From assembly GCA_943327755.2 (NCBI GenBank), contig CALPYF020000023.1, positions 1-64,000 of the forward strand: DNA of 64,000 nt. The letters run 5' to 3'. A program made the position numbers and the translations under genes. Under the pieces are notes generated by a model, which saw only the letters and a program-made list of their open reading frames with translations, did not search any database and had not been told where the DNA came from. Within the stretch, counting starts at the first letter, position 1. Each line of letters starts with the position of its first letter. Positions 33,547 to 41,530 of this stretch are shown piece by piece. Source of the stretch: Deinococcus hopiensis KR-140. GTDB lineage: Bacteria > Deinococcota > Deinococci > Deinococcales > Deinococcaceae.

Positions 33547-34071
33547 TCAGCGGCCCTTGCGGCGCACGTCCCCAGACCGCGCTGCGGGCGCCGCCTCGAT
33601 CATCAGCCCGGCCAACGCCAGCACGGCCGGCGGCAGGCCCGCGTGCGCCGCCTGCGTCGCCCGCTCCGCATCGGCCACCGTGAAGACGATCAGGCCCACG
33701 CGGACGTCCGTGCTGTACTCCGCCCGCAGCGCCCCGCGCGCCGGATGGGCCAGGGACAGGGCGTAATCCGAGACCGGCGTGAGCGTCCAGTCGCCCACCT
33801 GCGTCATCCCCACGCCGCGCACGCCTTCGATCGCGTCCACCACCGGGCGGTACTTGGGATCAGCGCTCGCCCGGCGCAGCAGCGCCGCCACCCGCCGCGC
33901 CGCGAGCGGCCGCGTGAAGAGGAACGCGCCCAGGTCCGTGCCGCTGACGCGGTTGGTGACTTGCCCCGCGCGGTAGGACACGCACCCCACCTCACTCGCC
34001 AGCATCTGGAGCGTGCTCTTGCTGAGTGCCCGGAGGTGGGCCGTGAGGGCTGACTTCGTCGTGGGTTTCAT
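33547..34071 (-). CDS. Hypothetical protein
   Basis: The 174-aa protein begins MKPTTKSALTAHLRALSKST. The ATG at 34071 follows GGAGTCCA. It is basic at both ends (SGDVRRKGR) and contains no motif I recognise. It lies 27 nt before the winged-helix gene. Confidence 0.55.
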   Translation of the reverse strand: MKPTTKSALTAHLRALSKSTLQMLASEVGCVSYRAGQVTNRVSGTDLGAFLFTRPLAARRVAALLRRASADPKYRPVVDAIEGVRGVGMTQVGDWTLTPVSDYALSLAHPARGALRAEYSTDVRVGLIVFTVADAERATQAAHAGLPPAVLALAGLMIEAAPAARSGDVRRKGR

Positions 34072-34216
34072 TGGACTCCAGTCCCGCCGGTCAATGGGTG
34101 GCGGGGGCCGCGTGGGACGGCGCAGATTCAGAATTCGGTCGGCACCCTGTGGGCGGGTGAGGTCAGGTGGAGTGTACCGGTCGGCGGCGCGCGCCCGCAA
34201 CGCGCCGCCCGGAACC

Positions 34217-36307
34217 TCAGTACCCGGCGCTGACGCTCGACGCCAGCGCCCGCAACTCCAGGTCGCCCGCCGCGAGGCGCGCGGCCAGGACGTGCTTACA
34301 CAGCCGCGTGCGGCGGTGATCGGGGCAGTCGCAGCCATCATCCTGCACGGCGTGCGCCTGCGCGCCGCCCGTGACCGTCACGCCGCGCCCGGCAGGGGTG
34401 ACGGTGAGGAACGTGGCGCGCACCAGCCGCACCGGATCGACCTCGCCGCCCACCGCGTAGCGCCGCGCCGCCCGGTCCGGCCGCGCCGGAGGCTCGCGCC
34501 CGATCACCCCCAGCGTGCTCACCAGGAAGCGCGCCTCAGCCACCCAGCGGTCCGCTCGCCCCGCCCCTACGCTCGCCGTGAGCCCTGCCGGATCGGCCTC
34601 GGCCAGCGCCTCCAGGTTCGGGACGCCTGCCAGCCGCAGGGCGCGCAGGTGCGCCGGACCCACCCCACGCAGCAGGCTGAGCGTCGCGCCGTCCAGATCC
34701 GTCTGCGCGCGCAGCATCGCCGCCACCAGCCGCAGGCGCAGCTGCGCCGGACGCCACGCCGCCCAGGCCTCCACGATCCGCAGCGTCGCGTCCCGCAGCG
34801 CCGCGACCGCGCCGGGGTACACCCCGAACGCATCGGCGACCTCAGCGTCGGTGTTGTGGCACGAGCCGTGCAGCAGCGCCGCGCCGCAGCACACCTCGGG
34901 ACTGGGCGAAACTCCAGCGTCCAGCAGCGCACTTGGCACGCCCGCCAGCGTGGCGTCCAGCGCGGCCCGGGCCGTCCACGCTTCCAGGCCCGGCACGCCC
35001 AGCTGCGCCGCGCCGCCCGCCTGAACCGCCCGCAGCAGCACGTCGAAGGGCGCGTCACTGTCCGTGACATCCCGCGCGCCCGCGACCACGTGCACGGGCA
35101 GCAGGCAGCGGGCCGCAACCTGCCCCAGCGGCGTGACGCTCAGCCGCCCCTGTTCATCCCGGCTCAGGCCCCCCTGCTCGATCAGGGCGCTGATCGCGCC
35201 TTGCACCTGGAACTGCCCGGTGAACGCCGCGAAGGTCTGCGCTGCCAGGCGCGCCAGCTACGCCTCGGTCCGGCCGTACCCGCCCGCCACGCTGCCCAGC
35301 AGGAAGTCCTGCGCGGCCGCCTCCGCCCCCAGGGCGCTGCGCAGCGGCTCGAAGTCCGGCGTGACGTACTCCTCCGGACGCTCCTGCGCCGTGCCGATCA
35401 CCGTCACGTGCCCCGGGGGACCGCCGGCGTGCCGTCCGGCGCGTCCGGCGCGCTGCCACGCACTGACCCGGCTCAGGGGCAGCGCCCGCGCCCCTTCCCA
35501 GCGCGTGAGGTCGTACAGCACCACGTGTTCGCAGGGGAGGTTCACGCCGAGTTCGAGGGTTGGGGTGGCGACCAGCGCCTGAAGGTCACCGCGCCGGAAC
35601 GCCGCCTCCGCCGCCTCGCGGGTCTGCGCGCTCAGACCGGCGTGGTGCGCGTGGGCCGCGACGCCCCGGTCGGTGAGGTCGGCGGCCAGGGCGTCCGCGC
35701 GCCGCCGGGCGTGCGTGAAGATCAGGGTTGGGCCCGGGCGGCTGCGCAGCGCGTCTTGCAGGGCCGCCGGCTTGTGCCGCGCGGCCGGGACAGTCCGGGC
35801 GTGCCAGTGCAGCGGCGTGCGCCGCGGCCGGTCAGGCAGGTGCGCCGCGCCCAGCCACGCGCGCAGGGTCTCCGGGTCGCCCACTGTGGCACTCAGCGCC
35901 ATGACGCGCAGCAGCGGGTAGGCCGCGCGCAGGCGCGTCACGGCGCCGTCCAGGCGCGGGCCCCGTACCGGGTCGGCGAGCAGATGCACCTCGTCGGCGA
36001 TGAGCAGCCGCGCCGCCGCGAGCCAGTGGTGGTGCCGGCGCCACGCGCGGGAGATCAGGTCGAGCCGCTCGGGCGTCAGGATCAGGACCTGCGCGTCCTG
36101 GTACGCCCGCGCGCGGGTGTCACTCGTGAAAGCGCGCACGGTGACACCCGGCAGCGCCGCGCCCCACTCCAGTTCCAGTTCGGCCGCCAGCGCCTTGAGA
36201 GGCACGCACACCAGGACGCGCCCACCACTGCTGAGCACCTCGGCGGCCTCCTGACGTGCCGTCCAGGTCTTCCCGGTGCCGGTCGGCCAGGTGATCAGGC
36301 AGTGCAT
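34217..36307 (-). pseudogene. Superfamily 2 (Hel308/Ski2-like) helicase with SWIM zinc finger, split by TAG
   Basis: The frame from ATG 36307 reads Walker A TWPTGTGKTW (about residue 10), motif II ADEVHLL, motif III SAT and motif VI QRAGRAGR, ending GYGRTEA. A TAG at 35258-35260 interrupts it, and the same frame goes on with LARLAAQTFAAF, a helix-hairpin-helix segment (GVGPAHLRALRLAGVPNLEA) and a C-terminal SWIM finger (CDCPDHRRTRLCKHVLA). Read through, the protein would be about 696 aa. Such helicases unwind DNA or RNA with ATP. The start overlaps the TGT-like gene by 13 nt, so the two are one operon. Confidence 0.75.
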
Positions 36308-37092
36308 GTCGCCTCGCGCGCCGCCTGGACGCTCGCCTGCAGGTTGAGGGTGGCCAGCCGCACCCGCTCGTGCAGCGCCGGGTCAGGCACGTGCGTGCCG
36401 TCCCAGGTGCGGTTGCTGGCCGCGCGCCGCTGCGGACCGCTCGAATCCACGCTGGTCGCGCCTGCCCGCATCACGGCGCGCACGCCCTTTGGGTGACCGA
36501 TGCCGAACACGTGCAGGGGCAGCTGGCCGATCTGGTCACGGACGCGCCGCACTTCGGCCGTCAGGTGGGGGTGGTTGCGGGCGTGGGGGGCGAGTCCGCC
36601 CAGCGCGATGCCGTCCGGATTCGCGTCGAGGATGGGCGCGAGATCCTGCCCGGGCTGCACGCTGGCGAACACCTGGCAGGGGCGCGGCTGGGCCAGCGTC
36701 CAGCGGGCATTGGCGAGGTTGGCGGCGAAGTGCGTCCCGGCGTGGTCGCCTCTGGCCGGGAAGTCCAGGGTGAAGGTGACGGCGGCGCCGGTGCGCTCGG
36801 CTGCCTGGAGCACGTCGGCGGGGGTTACGCGGCGGCCGTCCGGGAGGTGCAGGGCCGCGAGGCCGCCGGGCAGCGGCGTGACCTGACTGCGGGGGTCCAG
36901 TGCGGCGAACCCACCACTGTCGAGCAGCAGGTTCAGGGTCGGCAGGCGCAGGCGCGTCAGCGGCGCGCTGAGCAGTTCCGGGAGGCTGATCAGCGCCTGG
37001 CCGGTCAGGTGCGCGGCGTACGGCGCGAGGAAGGCGTCGAGGGGAAAACGTGGGCTGAGCACGGGAATGAACCCGTGGGGGCAGTGGGGCAT
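36295..37092 (-). CDS. TGT-superfamily base transglycosylase (DpdA-like candidate)
   Basis: The 265-aa protein follows the tRNA-guanine transglycosylase fold: DSGGFAAL (substrate site), LPDGRRVTPADVLQAAERTG, FTLDFPARG, GIALGGLAPHARN and FGIGHPKGVRAVMRAGATSV then DSSGPQRR, where the Asp lies at the nucleophile position. The C-terminal CxCxxC zinc site of bacterial Tgt is missing, and the protein is about 100 aa shorter than Tgt. DpdA, a TGT relative, puts 7-deazaguanine into DNA and is found with helicases; the adjoining helicase makes that a reasonable but unproven role. It follows a CGTGG promoter. Confidence 0.75.
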   Translation of the reverse strand: MPHCPHGFIPVLSPRFPLDAFLAPYAAHLTGQALISLPELLSAPLTRLRLPTLNLLLDSGGFAALDPRSQVTPLPGGLAALHLPDGRRVTPADVLQAAERTGAAVTFTLDFPARGDHAGTHFAANLANARWTLAQPRPCQVFASVQPGQDLAPILDANPDGIALGGLAPHARNHPHLTAEVRRVRDQIGQLPLHVFGIGHPKGVRAVMRAGATSVDSSGPQRRAASNRTWDGTHVPDPALHERVRLATLNLQASVQAAREATCTA

Positions 37093-37113
37093 GTGGGGGC
37101 TCCTTTGCCTCAG

Positions 37114-37143
37114 AGTTTACCACGTATTATTTGAGTATTTTCC
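37114..37143 (-). promoter_or_regulatory. CGTGG promoter for the TGT-like gene and helicase
   Basis: -10 TAAACT (37114-37119) preceded by ACGTGG; no good -35. The leader is short, with AAAGGAG and no hairpin. Confidence 0.6.
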
Positions 37144-37151
37144 TGTCCCTG

Positions 37152-37808
37152 TCACACTCCAGCGGCCTCGCCGCCGGGCGCAGGCGGCCAGCTGAGCAGC
37201 TCTGCTTCGAGCCGCTCGGCGATCGCCTGGGCCTGCCGGGCGGCCTCGCGGGCGGCACTGAGCCGGGCCGCGAGCTCGGTCCGCTGCGCCTGAATCTGCG
37301 CGGCTGGGGTCAGCAGCGCCCCGCAGACGTCCTGGCCCAGGGTCCGCAGGAAGGTGCGCAGGGCCGGGCTGGGCTCGTGGTGCCGCTCGCCGGTCTGCGT
37401 GACGCTTTCACAGGGCGTGAAGTGGTATCCAGGCGCGTCGTACTGGGTGAGGTGCAGGTCGTCGAACCAGGTGTTCGCGAACATCCACGGGCGGTTCAGG
37501 GTCAGGCTCACGCGGTGCGCGGTGGCCTGGGGGTGACGCGCGGCGCGGTCGAAGTGGATCTCGAAGGGCACGGGGCCCAGGGCGGTGCAGATGGTGCCGC
37601 TGGTGAGTCCGGGGGCGTTCAGGTGCGCGGCGGGGCGCAGGGCGCGCAGGAGGGCCTGACGGGACGTGAGCAGCTGGCCCCGCTCGTCTCTGAGGCCGGT
37701 GCGTTCGGCGGTGAAGGTGCGGACGCCGAAACTGTCGGTCAGGGTGGGGCCGCGGCCGGTGTCGTCGGCGCGCAGGGCGTTCAGGGCGTACTCGTACAGG
37801 TCGGACAT
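37152..37808 (-). CDS. Hypothetical protein, paralogue of the 16679-17341 product
   Basis: The 218-aa protein shares LTDSFGVRTFT, a LTSR box, NAPGLTSGTI and LGPVPFEI in order with the product of the gene at 16679-17341. Its C-terminus is a long charged helix (RTELAARLSAAREAARQAQA), probably a coiled coil. Function unknown. Confidence 0.65.
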   Translation of the reverse strand: MSDLYEYALNALRADDTGRGPTLTDSFGVRTFTAERTGLRDERGQLLTSRQALLRALRPAAHLNAPGLTSGTICTALGPVPFEIHFDRAARHPQATAHRVSLTLNRPWMFANTWFDDLHLTQYDAPGYHFTPCESVTQTGERHHEPSPALRTFLRTLGQDVCGALLTPAAQIQAQRTELAARLSAAREAARQAQAIAERLEAELLSWPPAPGGEAAGV

Positions 37809-37821
37809 GGGTGATCCCTTC

Positions 37822-37881
37822 GAGGGGGAAACCACCCCTCTAACGTATAAAAGTTTACCACGTTTTAGGGGAGATCGGCCC
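37822..37881 (-). promoter_or_regulatory. CGTGG promoter with a variant leader hairpin
   Basis: -10 TAAACT (37852-37857) preceded by ACGTGG; weak -35. The leader stem GAGGGG/CCCCTC (37822-37840) is kept but the loop (TGGTTTC) differs from the GGCAAGA type. Confidence 0.65.
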
Positions 37882-37900
37882 TGCGGCCCACGCGAAGAAA

Positions 37901-37928
37901 TGCGGCCGGATCACGTGATCCGGCCGCA
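37901..37928 (-). terminator. Perfect 28-bp palindrome, likely hup terminator
   Basis: TGCGGCCGGATCAC (37901-37914) is followed directly by its reverse complement (37915-37928). On the minus strand TTTCTTCG follows, 16 nt after the HU stop. Confidence 0.75.
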
Positions 37929-37943
37929 CTCGGTTCAGCGCTC

Positions 37944-38306
37944 TTACAGGTCGCCCTTGAGGGTGCTGGCAACCTTGAAGGCCACCTTCTTGCCAGCGGG
38001 GATGGCGATCTTCTCGCTGGTACCGGGTTTCACGCCGGTGCGGGCGGCGGTCTCTTTCACGCTCAGGGTCCCCAGGCCGGGCAGGCCCACGCTCTGGCCG
38101 CCCTTCAGGGCGCTGACGATGATGTCCATGGCGGCGCTCACGGCCTCGTCGCTCTGCTTCTTGGTCAGGCCGGCCTTGTCGGCGACCAGTTCCACGAGCT
38201 GGCTCTTGGCGACCTTGCCGCTCTCGGCTTTGGGAGCAGCTTTGGCAGCAGGAGCAGCCTGAGCAGCGGGTTTCTTGGCGGGGGCCTTCGCAGACTTTTT
38301 CGTCAT
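37944..38306 (-). CDS. hup: HU-family DNA-binding protein
   Basis: The 120-aa protein has a Lys/Ala/Pro-rich tail of about 30 residues (KAPAKKPAAQAAPAAKAAPK) ahead of a complete HU domain: SQLVELVADKAGLTKKQSDE, the core VSALKGGQSVGLPGLGTLSV and the DNA-binding arm with ARTGVKPGTSEKIAIPAGKK. HU bends and compacts DNA. The extended basic tail is characteristic of Deinococcus HU. A plasmid copy may help nucleoid-like packaging of the replicon. Confidence 0.9.
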   Translation of the reverse strand: MTKKSAKAPAKKPAAQAAPAAKAAPKAESGKVAKSQLVELVADKAGLTKKQSDEAVSAAMDIIVSALKGGQSVGLPGLGTLSVKETAARTGVKPGTSEKIAIPAGKKVAFKVASTLKGDL

Positions 38307-38352
38307 GGGCGCAGTCTGTCGGTCTGGGCGCGCAATTGCAAGCGCAGGCGGC

Positions 38353-38892
38353 CTAGTTCAGGGTGCGTGTGCCCAGCAGGTCGCGCAGATCCCGGGCGAG
38401 TTCGGCGGCCAGTTCGGCGGCGCTCAGGGCGTCCTGGTCGGCGCAGTGGGGGGTGCCGGAGGTGCCGGTGCGCGGCCGGTTGAGGACCTCGAGGAGCCGC
38501 TGGGCCCAGGGAACGCCGGGCAGGAGGTCGGCCACGGCGGCGGGCTCGTACTGCACGCCGCCCCGCACGGGGGTGAGGTGGACGCGGGTCTGGCCCCGGG
38601 CGGCCAGGGCGCTGAGCAGCGGCTCGATGAGGTCCTGGCGGAGCGTGGGGTGCGCGCGCAGGGGGCCCGTCAGGATGGTCAGCGCGGCGCCGTGGCCCTG
38701 CAGCACGCTGAGGTGCGTGAGGGTGGCCGCCGTGCCGGGCTGGTCATGGAGGAGGGCCTGACCGCGGGCGAGCTCGCCGTGCCGGAGGGTGGTGTGGGTG
38801 GCGCGGGCCGCTTCGGCGTCAGCGGCGAAGTGGACGTCGGTCAGTCGACCGGGGTCGGCGCTGCTGAGCAGCAGGGTGACGTGGAGGTTCAC
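38353..38892 (-). CDS. Hypothetical protein with leaderless start
   Basis: The 179-aa protein starts with GTG at 38892, 6 nt after the -10 TAAACT of a CGTGG promoter, so it should be read from a leaderless mRNA. The sequence (NLHVTLLLSSADPGRLTDVH) has no domain I know. Stop TAG. Confidence 0.6.
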   Translation of the reverse strand: MNLHVTLLLSSADPGRLTDVHFAADAEAARATHTTLRHGELARGQALLHDQPGTAATLTHLSVLQGHGAALTILTGPLRAHPTLRQDLIEPLLSALAARGQTRVHLTPVRGGVQYEPAAVADLLPGVPWAQRLLEVLNRPRTGTSGTPHCADQDALSAAELAAELARDLRDLLGTRTLN

Positions 38893-38898
38893 GCTCAG

Positions 38899-38928
38899 AG
38901 TTTACCACGCGTTGTTGAATGGGCATGG
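38899..38928 (-). promoter_or_regulatory. CGTGG promoter with leaderless output
   Basis: -10 TAAACT (38899-38904) preceded by GCGTGG; weak -35. Only 6 nt separate the -10 from the GTG start. Confidence 0.65.
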
Positions 38929-38953
38929 AGCTGGGAGCGTGGTCGACACGCGG

Positions 38954-39005
38954 CGGCCCCTGCTCGCAGCGCGGTCTTCAGAAGACCGGCGCGTCACAGG
39001 GGCCG
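38954..39005 (-). ncRNA. Structured element, candidate small RNA or leader
   Basis: Outer arms CGGCCCCTG (38954-38962) and CAGGGGCCG (38997-39005) are exact complements and enclose an inner inverted repeat CGGTCTTC-A-GAAGACCG (38972-38988). A strong promoter lies about 65 nt upstream on the minus strand. The inner arm can also be drawn as a 5-bp stem with a 7-nt loop like a tRNA anticodon arm, but no complete tRNA is present. Confidence 0.4.
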
Positions 39006-39072
39006 TCACGTGCAAGAGGGTTGACGAAAGGAGTCGGTGGGCGAGGCGCGGGGTCGCGGGCTCGTACTTAGA

Positions 39073-39101
39073 ACTGTAGCAGTGTTCATTTTTGCTGTCA
39101 A
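39073..39101 (-). promoter_or_regulatory. Strong sigma70-type promoter unlike the CGTGG set
   Basis: Perfect -35 TTGACA (39096-39101), 17-nt A-rich spacer, -10 TACAGT (39073-39078). The first gene on this strand is 180 nt away and has its own promoter, so the product may be a small RNA. Confidence 0.6.
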
Positions 39102-39150
39102 TACTAACGGGGGCCACGGTGCCTCACGCGTCAACCCGCCAGCATGCGGC

Positions 39151-39441
39151 GTGGTCACCCCCAACCCCTTCCTGCCCGGCGCGCCGCTGGATCCACTCGA
39201 CCTCGACCTGGCCCTGCCCACCGGCCTGCGGATCATCCTGCGGCCCCGCCCGACCTACCGGGCCCAGACCGCCACGGCCCCCCGATCGGGCGGCGTGGAC
39301 GCCTGGGCGCAGGACGCCCGGGCGCGCGTGGCCTGCCTGGCGCTCCCGGACGGGCTGTGCCCCACGGCGGCGGCCGCCGCGCTGCGCGCCGAGTGCCCGG
39401 CAACCTCGCCGGACGCCTGGGCGCTCCTGCGCGCGCTGTAG
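39151..39441 (+). CDS. Hypothetical protein, start uncertain
   Basis: The frame from GTG 39151 reads VVTPNPFLPGAPLDPLDLDL onward and stays coding-like for 96 residues (ending SPDAWALLRAL, TAG). No ribosome site is visible, and the frame is open further upstream. A helical end with three Cys is the only feature. Confidence 0.4.
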   Translation: MVTPNPFLPGAPLDPLDLDLALPTGLRIILRPRPTYRAQTATAPRSGGVDAWAQDARARVACLALPDGLCPTAAAAALRAECPATSPDAWALLRAL

Positions 39442-39451
39442 GCGGCAGGAC

Positions 39452-39482
39452 GGGGGGAGGGCCCGCGCGGCACCCTCCCCCC
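39452..39482. terminator. Bidirectional terminator
   Basis: GGGGGGAGGG (39452-39461) pairs with CCCTCCCCCC (39473-39482) between convergent stops at 39441 and 39497. Confidence 0.65.
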
Positions 39483-39496
39483 GGGACGCGGCGCGC

Positions 39497-40090
39497 TCAG
39501 CCCGCCATCATCCGCTCCAGGAACTCCACCTTGGCCACCATCGCGTCGTGGTACCGGGGACCACCGAGGAGGTGGAGCCTGAGCCGGGCCGCGTCGCGCC
39601 GCTCGCGGTACGTCTGGTGCAGGGCGCGCAGGGCCTGGGGGCGGTGGGGGGCGGGCAGGTCGGGGCGGGTGCGGCGCGAGAGGATGCGGTATTCGCGCTT
39701 CTCCCCTTCCCCGGCCCAGGGTTGCCGGGCGGCCCAGCGCGCGGCCCAGGCGCGCCGCGCCTCGTCGCGGCGGAAGGCGGTCGTCACTTCGTGCCACGCG
39801 GCCACACTCATGCTGTTGGTGATGACGCAGGGAACGCTCAGCGGCGGGTCGGTGAGCGTGAGGGTCCACGCCGCGCCCCGCCACTCGTACCCGTCGCGCA
39901 GGGCGCGTTCGCCCCGCACCGGCCCGAGCTGGGCACGCAGGCGCAGCGCCGCCTGACGCGCCGCCGCTGCGCTGCTGAAGTGCGCCTCGGTGTTGCCCTG
40001 GAGTGCGCGCAGGATCAGGGTGAATGCGCCCGCTGCTGGCGTGGCAGCGGGCAGGAGGTCGGCGGTGATCAGGGCGGTCTGGTTGAACAT
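39497..40090 (-). CDS. Hypothetical protein
   Basis: The 197-aa protein starts MFNQTALITADLLPAATPAA. A strand region (AWTLTLTDPPLSVPCVITNS) like that of several small proteins here is followed by a Trp/Arg-rich helical part (RRAWAARWAARQPWAGEGEK). Single gene behind a CGTGG promoter and leader. Confidence 0.6.
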   Translation of the reverse strand: MFNQTALITADLLPAATPAAGAFTLILRALQGNTEAHFSSAAAARQAALRLRAQLGPVRGERALRDGYEWRGAAWTLTLTDPPLSVPCVITNSMSVAAWHEVTTAFRRDEARRAWAARWAARQPWAGEGEKREYRILSRRTRPDLPAPHRPQALRALHQTYRERRDAARLRLHLLGGPRYHDAMVAKVEFLERMMAG

Positions 40091-40107
40091 GCTGGGCTCC
40101 TTCGGCT

Positions 40108-40164
40108 GGGGTCTTGCCACCCCTTACGCACCGAAGTTTACCACGTTTTATATACAATCTTCAA
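40108..40164 (-). promoter_or_regulatory. CGTGG promoter with leader hairpin
   Basis: -35 TTGAAG (40159-40164), 18-nt spacer with TATATAAAACGTGG, -10 TAAACT (40135-40140). Leader stem GGGG/CCCC (40108-40123) with RNA loop TGGCAAGA. The -35 overlaps the stop of the upstream gene. Confidence 0.8.
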
Positions 40165-40493
40165 GTGTGGTGGGGCATGATTCCACGTTCAGCACGGTCT
40201 TTCTCTGCCTCGATCTCGTAGATGACCGCGCCGTGGATCTGCGCCGGATCGAAATCCTGTTCGAGCAGTTCGGTCAGTTCATCCTGCGCCGCGCTGCCCA
40301 GGGCCTCAGGGCCGAAGACCCGGCCGTCACTCGCGACCGTGACCGGCAGCGGGAGGCCCAGTTCGGTCCGCTCCCAGTGAACGGTGACCTTGCCGGGGCG
40401 CTGACCGGTGTGAGCTTCGATCGCGTCGGCGATCAGGTGCAGCTGGGCGCGGCGCAACTGCGCGCGCAGCGTCTGGACAGTGGGGTAACTCAT
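40161..40493 (-). CDS. Hypothetical protein
   Basis: The 110-aa protein starts MSYPTVQTLRAQLRRAQLHL. The N-terminal helix is followed by strands (KVTVHWERTELGLPLPVTVA) and an acidic helix (LTELLEQDFDPAQIHGAVIY). Second gene of a unit with 40558-41064. Confidence 0.6.
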   Translation of the reverse strand: MSYPTVQTLRAQLRRAQLHLIADAIEAHTGQRPGKVTVHWERTELGLPLPVTVASDGRVFGPEALGSAAQDELTELLEQDFDPAQIHGAVIYEIEAEKDRAERGIMPHHT

Positions 40494-40557
40494 TCATGGG
40501 CCTCGTGGGTGTCGTGGGTGGGCCGGGCGCACGCGCTCCCGGCCCGGCGTGAGGTGG

Positions 40558-41064
40558 TCAGGCCGCCCGGAGAGTCAGGGCGTGTCCGGCGGCGGCGGTG
40601 CCCCGGAGTCGGCGGGGGGCGCTCAGGGTCACCGCGTAGGTGGCGTCGCCGTCTTTGAACCGCCCGGTGGGCCGGGTGACACACTGGGCCAGCACCGCCC
40701 CGGTCCAGGTGCGGACGGTGGTCAGGTCACGGCCGAGATACACCACACCTGACGTACCGCCACTGTCGAGAAAGGTCTGCCGCTCACGCGCTTCCGCGCA
40801 GGCGTAGCAGTGCGAGCGGCCCTGCGCGTCACGGGCCACCTGATTGAAGAGCTTCACACCCGTGGTGTGGAAACTGATGGGGCCGAGTTCAGGCGTGCGG
40901 ACGTGCCCGCAGTCCAGAGGCTCGGTCAGTTCGGCGTGCCGCTGGGCGCGCAGTCCGGCTTCCGTGACGACGATGCCGCAGTCGTACTCGGGGCCGATGA
41001 TCTGGGCGGTGGGGCCCCAGAGTTCGGTGATCAGGGCGTGCAGGGCGGTGCGGGACAGGGTCAT
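40558..41064 (-). CDS. Hypothetical protein with possible zinc site
   Basis: The 168-aa protein has DCGHVRTP and HCYACAEAR, a C-x-H...C-x-x-C arrangement that could bind zinc. It follows a full CGTGG promoter and leader. Family unknown. Confidence 0.6.
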   Translation of the reverse strand: MTLSRTALHALITELWGPTAQIIGPEYDCGIVVTEAGLRAQRHAELTEPLDCGHVRTPELGPISFHTTGVKLFNQVARDAQGRSHCYACAEARERQTFLDSGGTSGVVYLGRDLTTVRTWTGAVLAQCVTRPTGRFKDGDATYAVTLSAPRRLRGTAAAGHALTLRAA

Positions 41065-41079
41065 GTGGGCTCCTTCGCT

Positions 41080-41137
41080 GGGGGTCTTGCCGCCCCCAAC
41101 TGCTCAAAGTTTACCACGCTTCACTGCTGAATTTCAA
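41080..41137 (-). promoter_or_regulatory. CGTGG promoter with leader hairpin
   Basis: -35 TTGAAA (41132-41137), 18-nt spacer ending GCGTGG, -10 TAAACT (41108-41113). Leader stem GGGGG/CCCCC (41080-41097) with RNA loop CGGCAAGA. Confidence 0.8.
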
Positions 41138-41201
41138 GGCTTTTTGCTCTCCTGCACGTAGAAAAGGCGACGCCACAGCGCCGCCCTGATTGGATCTGAG
41201 C

Positions 41202-41480
41202 TCAGGCCGCGTCGGTGGCCGCCGCCGCCCCGCGCACCGCTTCGAGGTACCGCGCCTGAAGGGCCGGCGGCACCTGCCCTCCCCCGGCCCGGCGCGCCAG
41301 CCGCATTTCCTCGGCCAGTGCATTGATGCGCAGCTGCCGGGAAGACAGGGGACGGGGACGCCAGGTGGGGAGGGGGCGCCCCTCCAGCACGTGGCACAGG
41401 CGGCACTCACCCCCGATCAGGGCCTCTTGGCCGACGATCTCACCGCAGCGGTCACAGGCATCTACTCCAAGAACAGCCAT
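41202..41480 (-). CDS. Small zinc-finger-like protein
   Basis: The 92-aa protein begins MAVLGVDACDRCGEIVGQEA and has CDRCG then ECRLCHV, a CxxC...CxxC zinc knuckle, followed by a basic helical part. The ATG follows AAGGAGGATGGT. Similar tiny zinc proteins occur on phages and plasmids; role unknown. Confidence 0.6.
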   Translation of the reverse strand: MAVLGVDACDRCGEIVGQEALIGGECRLCHVLEGRPLPTWRPRPLSSRQLRINALAEEMRLARRAGGGQVPPALQARYLEAVRGAAAATDAA

Positions 41481-41492
41481 ACCATCCTCCTT

Positions 41493-41522
41493 TTGATCAA
41501 AGTTTACCACGCAATGTATAAA
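41493..41522. promoter_or_regulatory. Overlapping divergent promoters
   Basis: Minus strand: CGTGG-type -10 TAAACT (41500-41505). Plus strand: TTGATC (41493-41498), 18 nt, extended -10 TG-TATAAA (41517-41522), ending 8 nt before GTG 41531 (or 6 nt before GTG 41529). Both polymerases would use the same 30 bp. Confidence 0.5.
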
Positions 41523-41530
41523 GCTGCGGT

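Noticed and set aside
34013..36496. 827-codon plus-strand open frame opposite the helicase
   Set aside because: It is the reverse shadow of a high-GC coding region; the minus strand shows helicase and SWIM motifs.
38954..39005. tRNA gene suggested by an anticodon-arm-like hairpin
   Set aside because: No acceptor stem of 7 bp with CCA position, no D arm and no TTC loop can be drawn around it.
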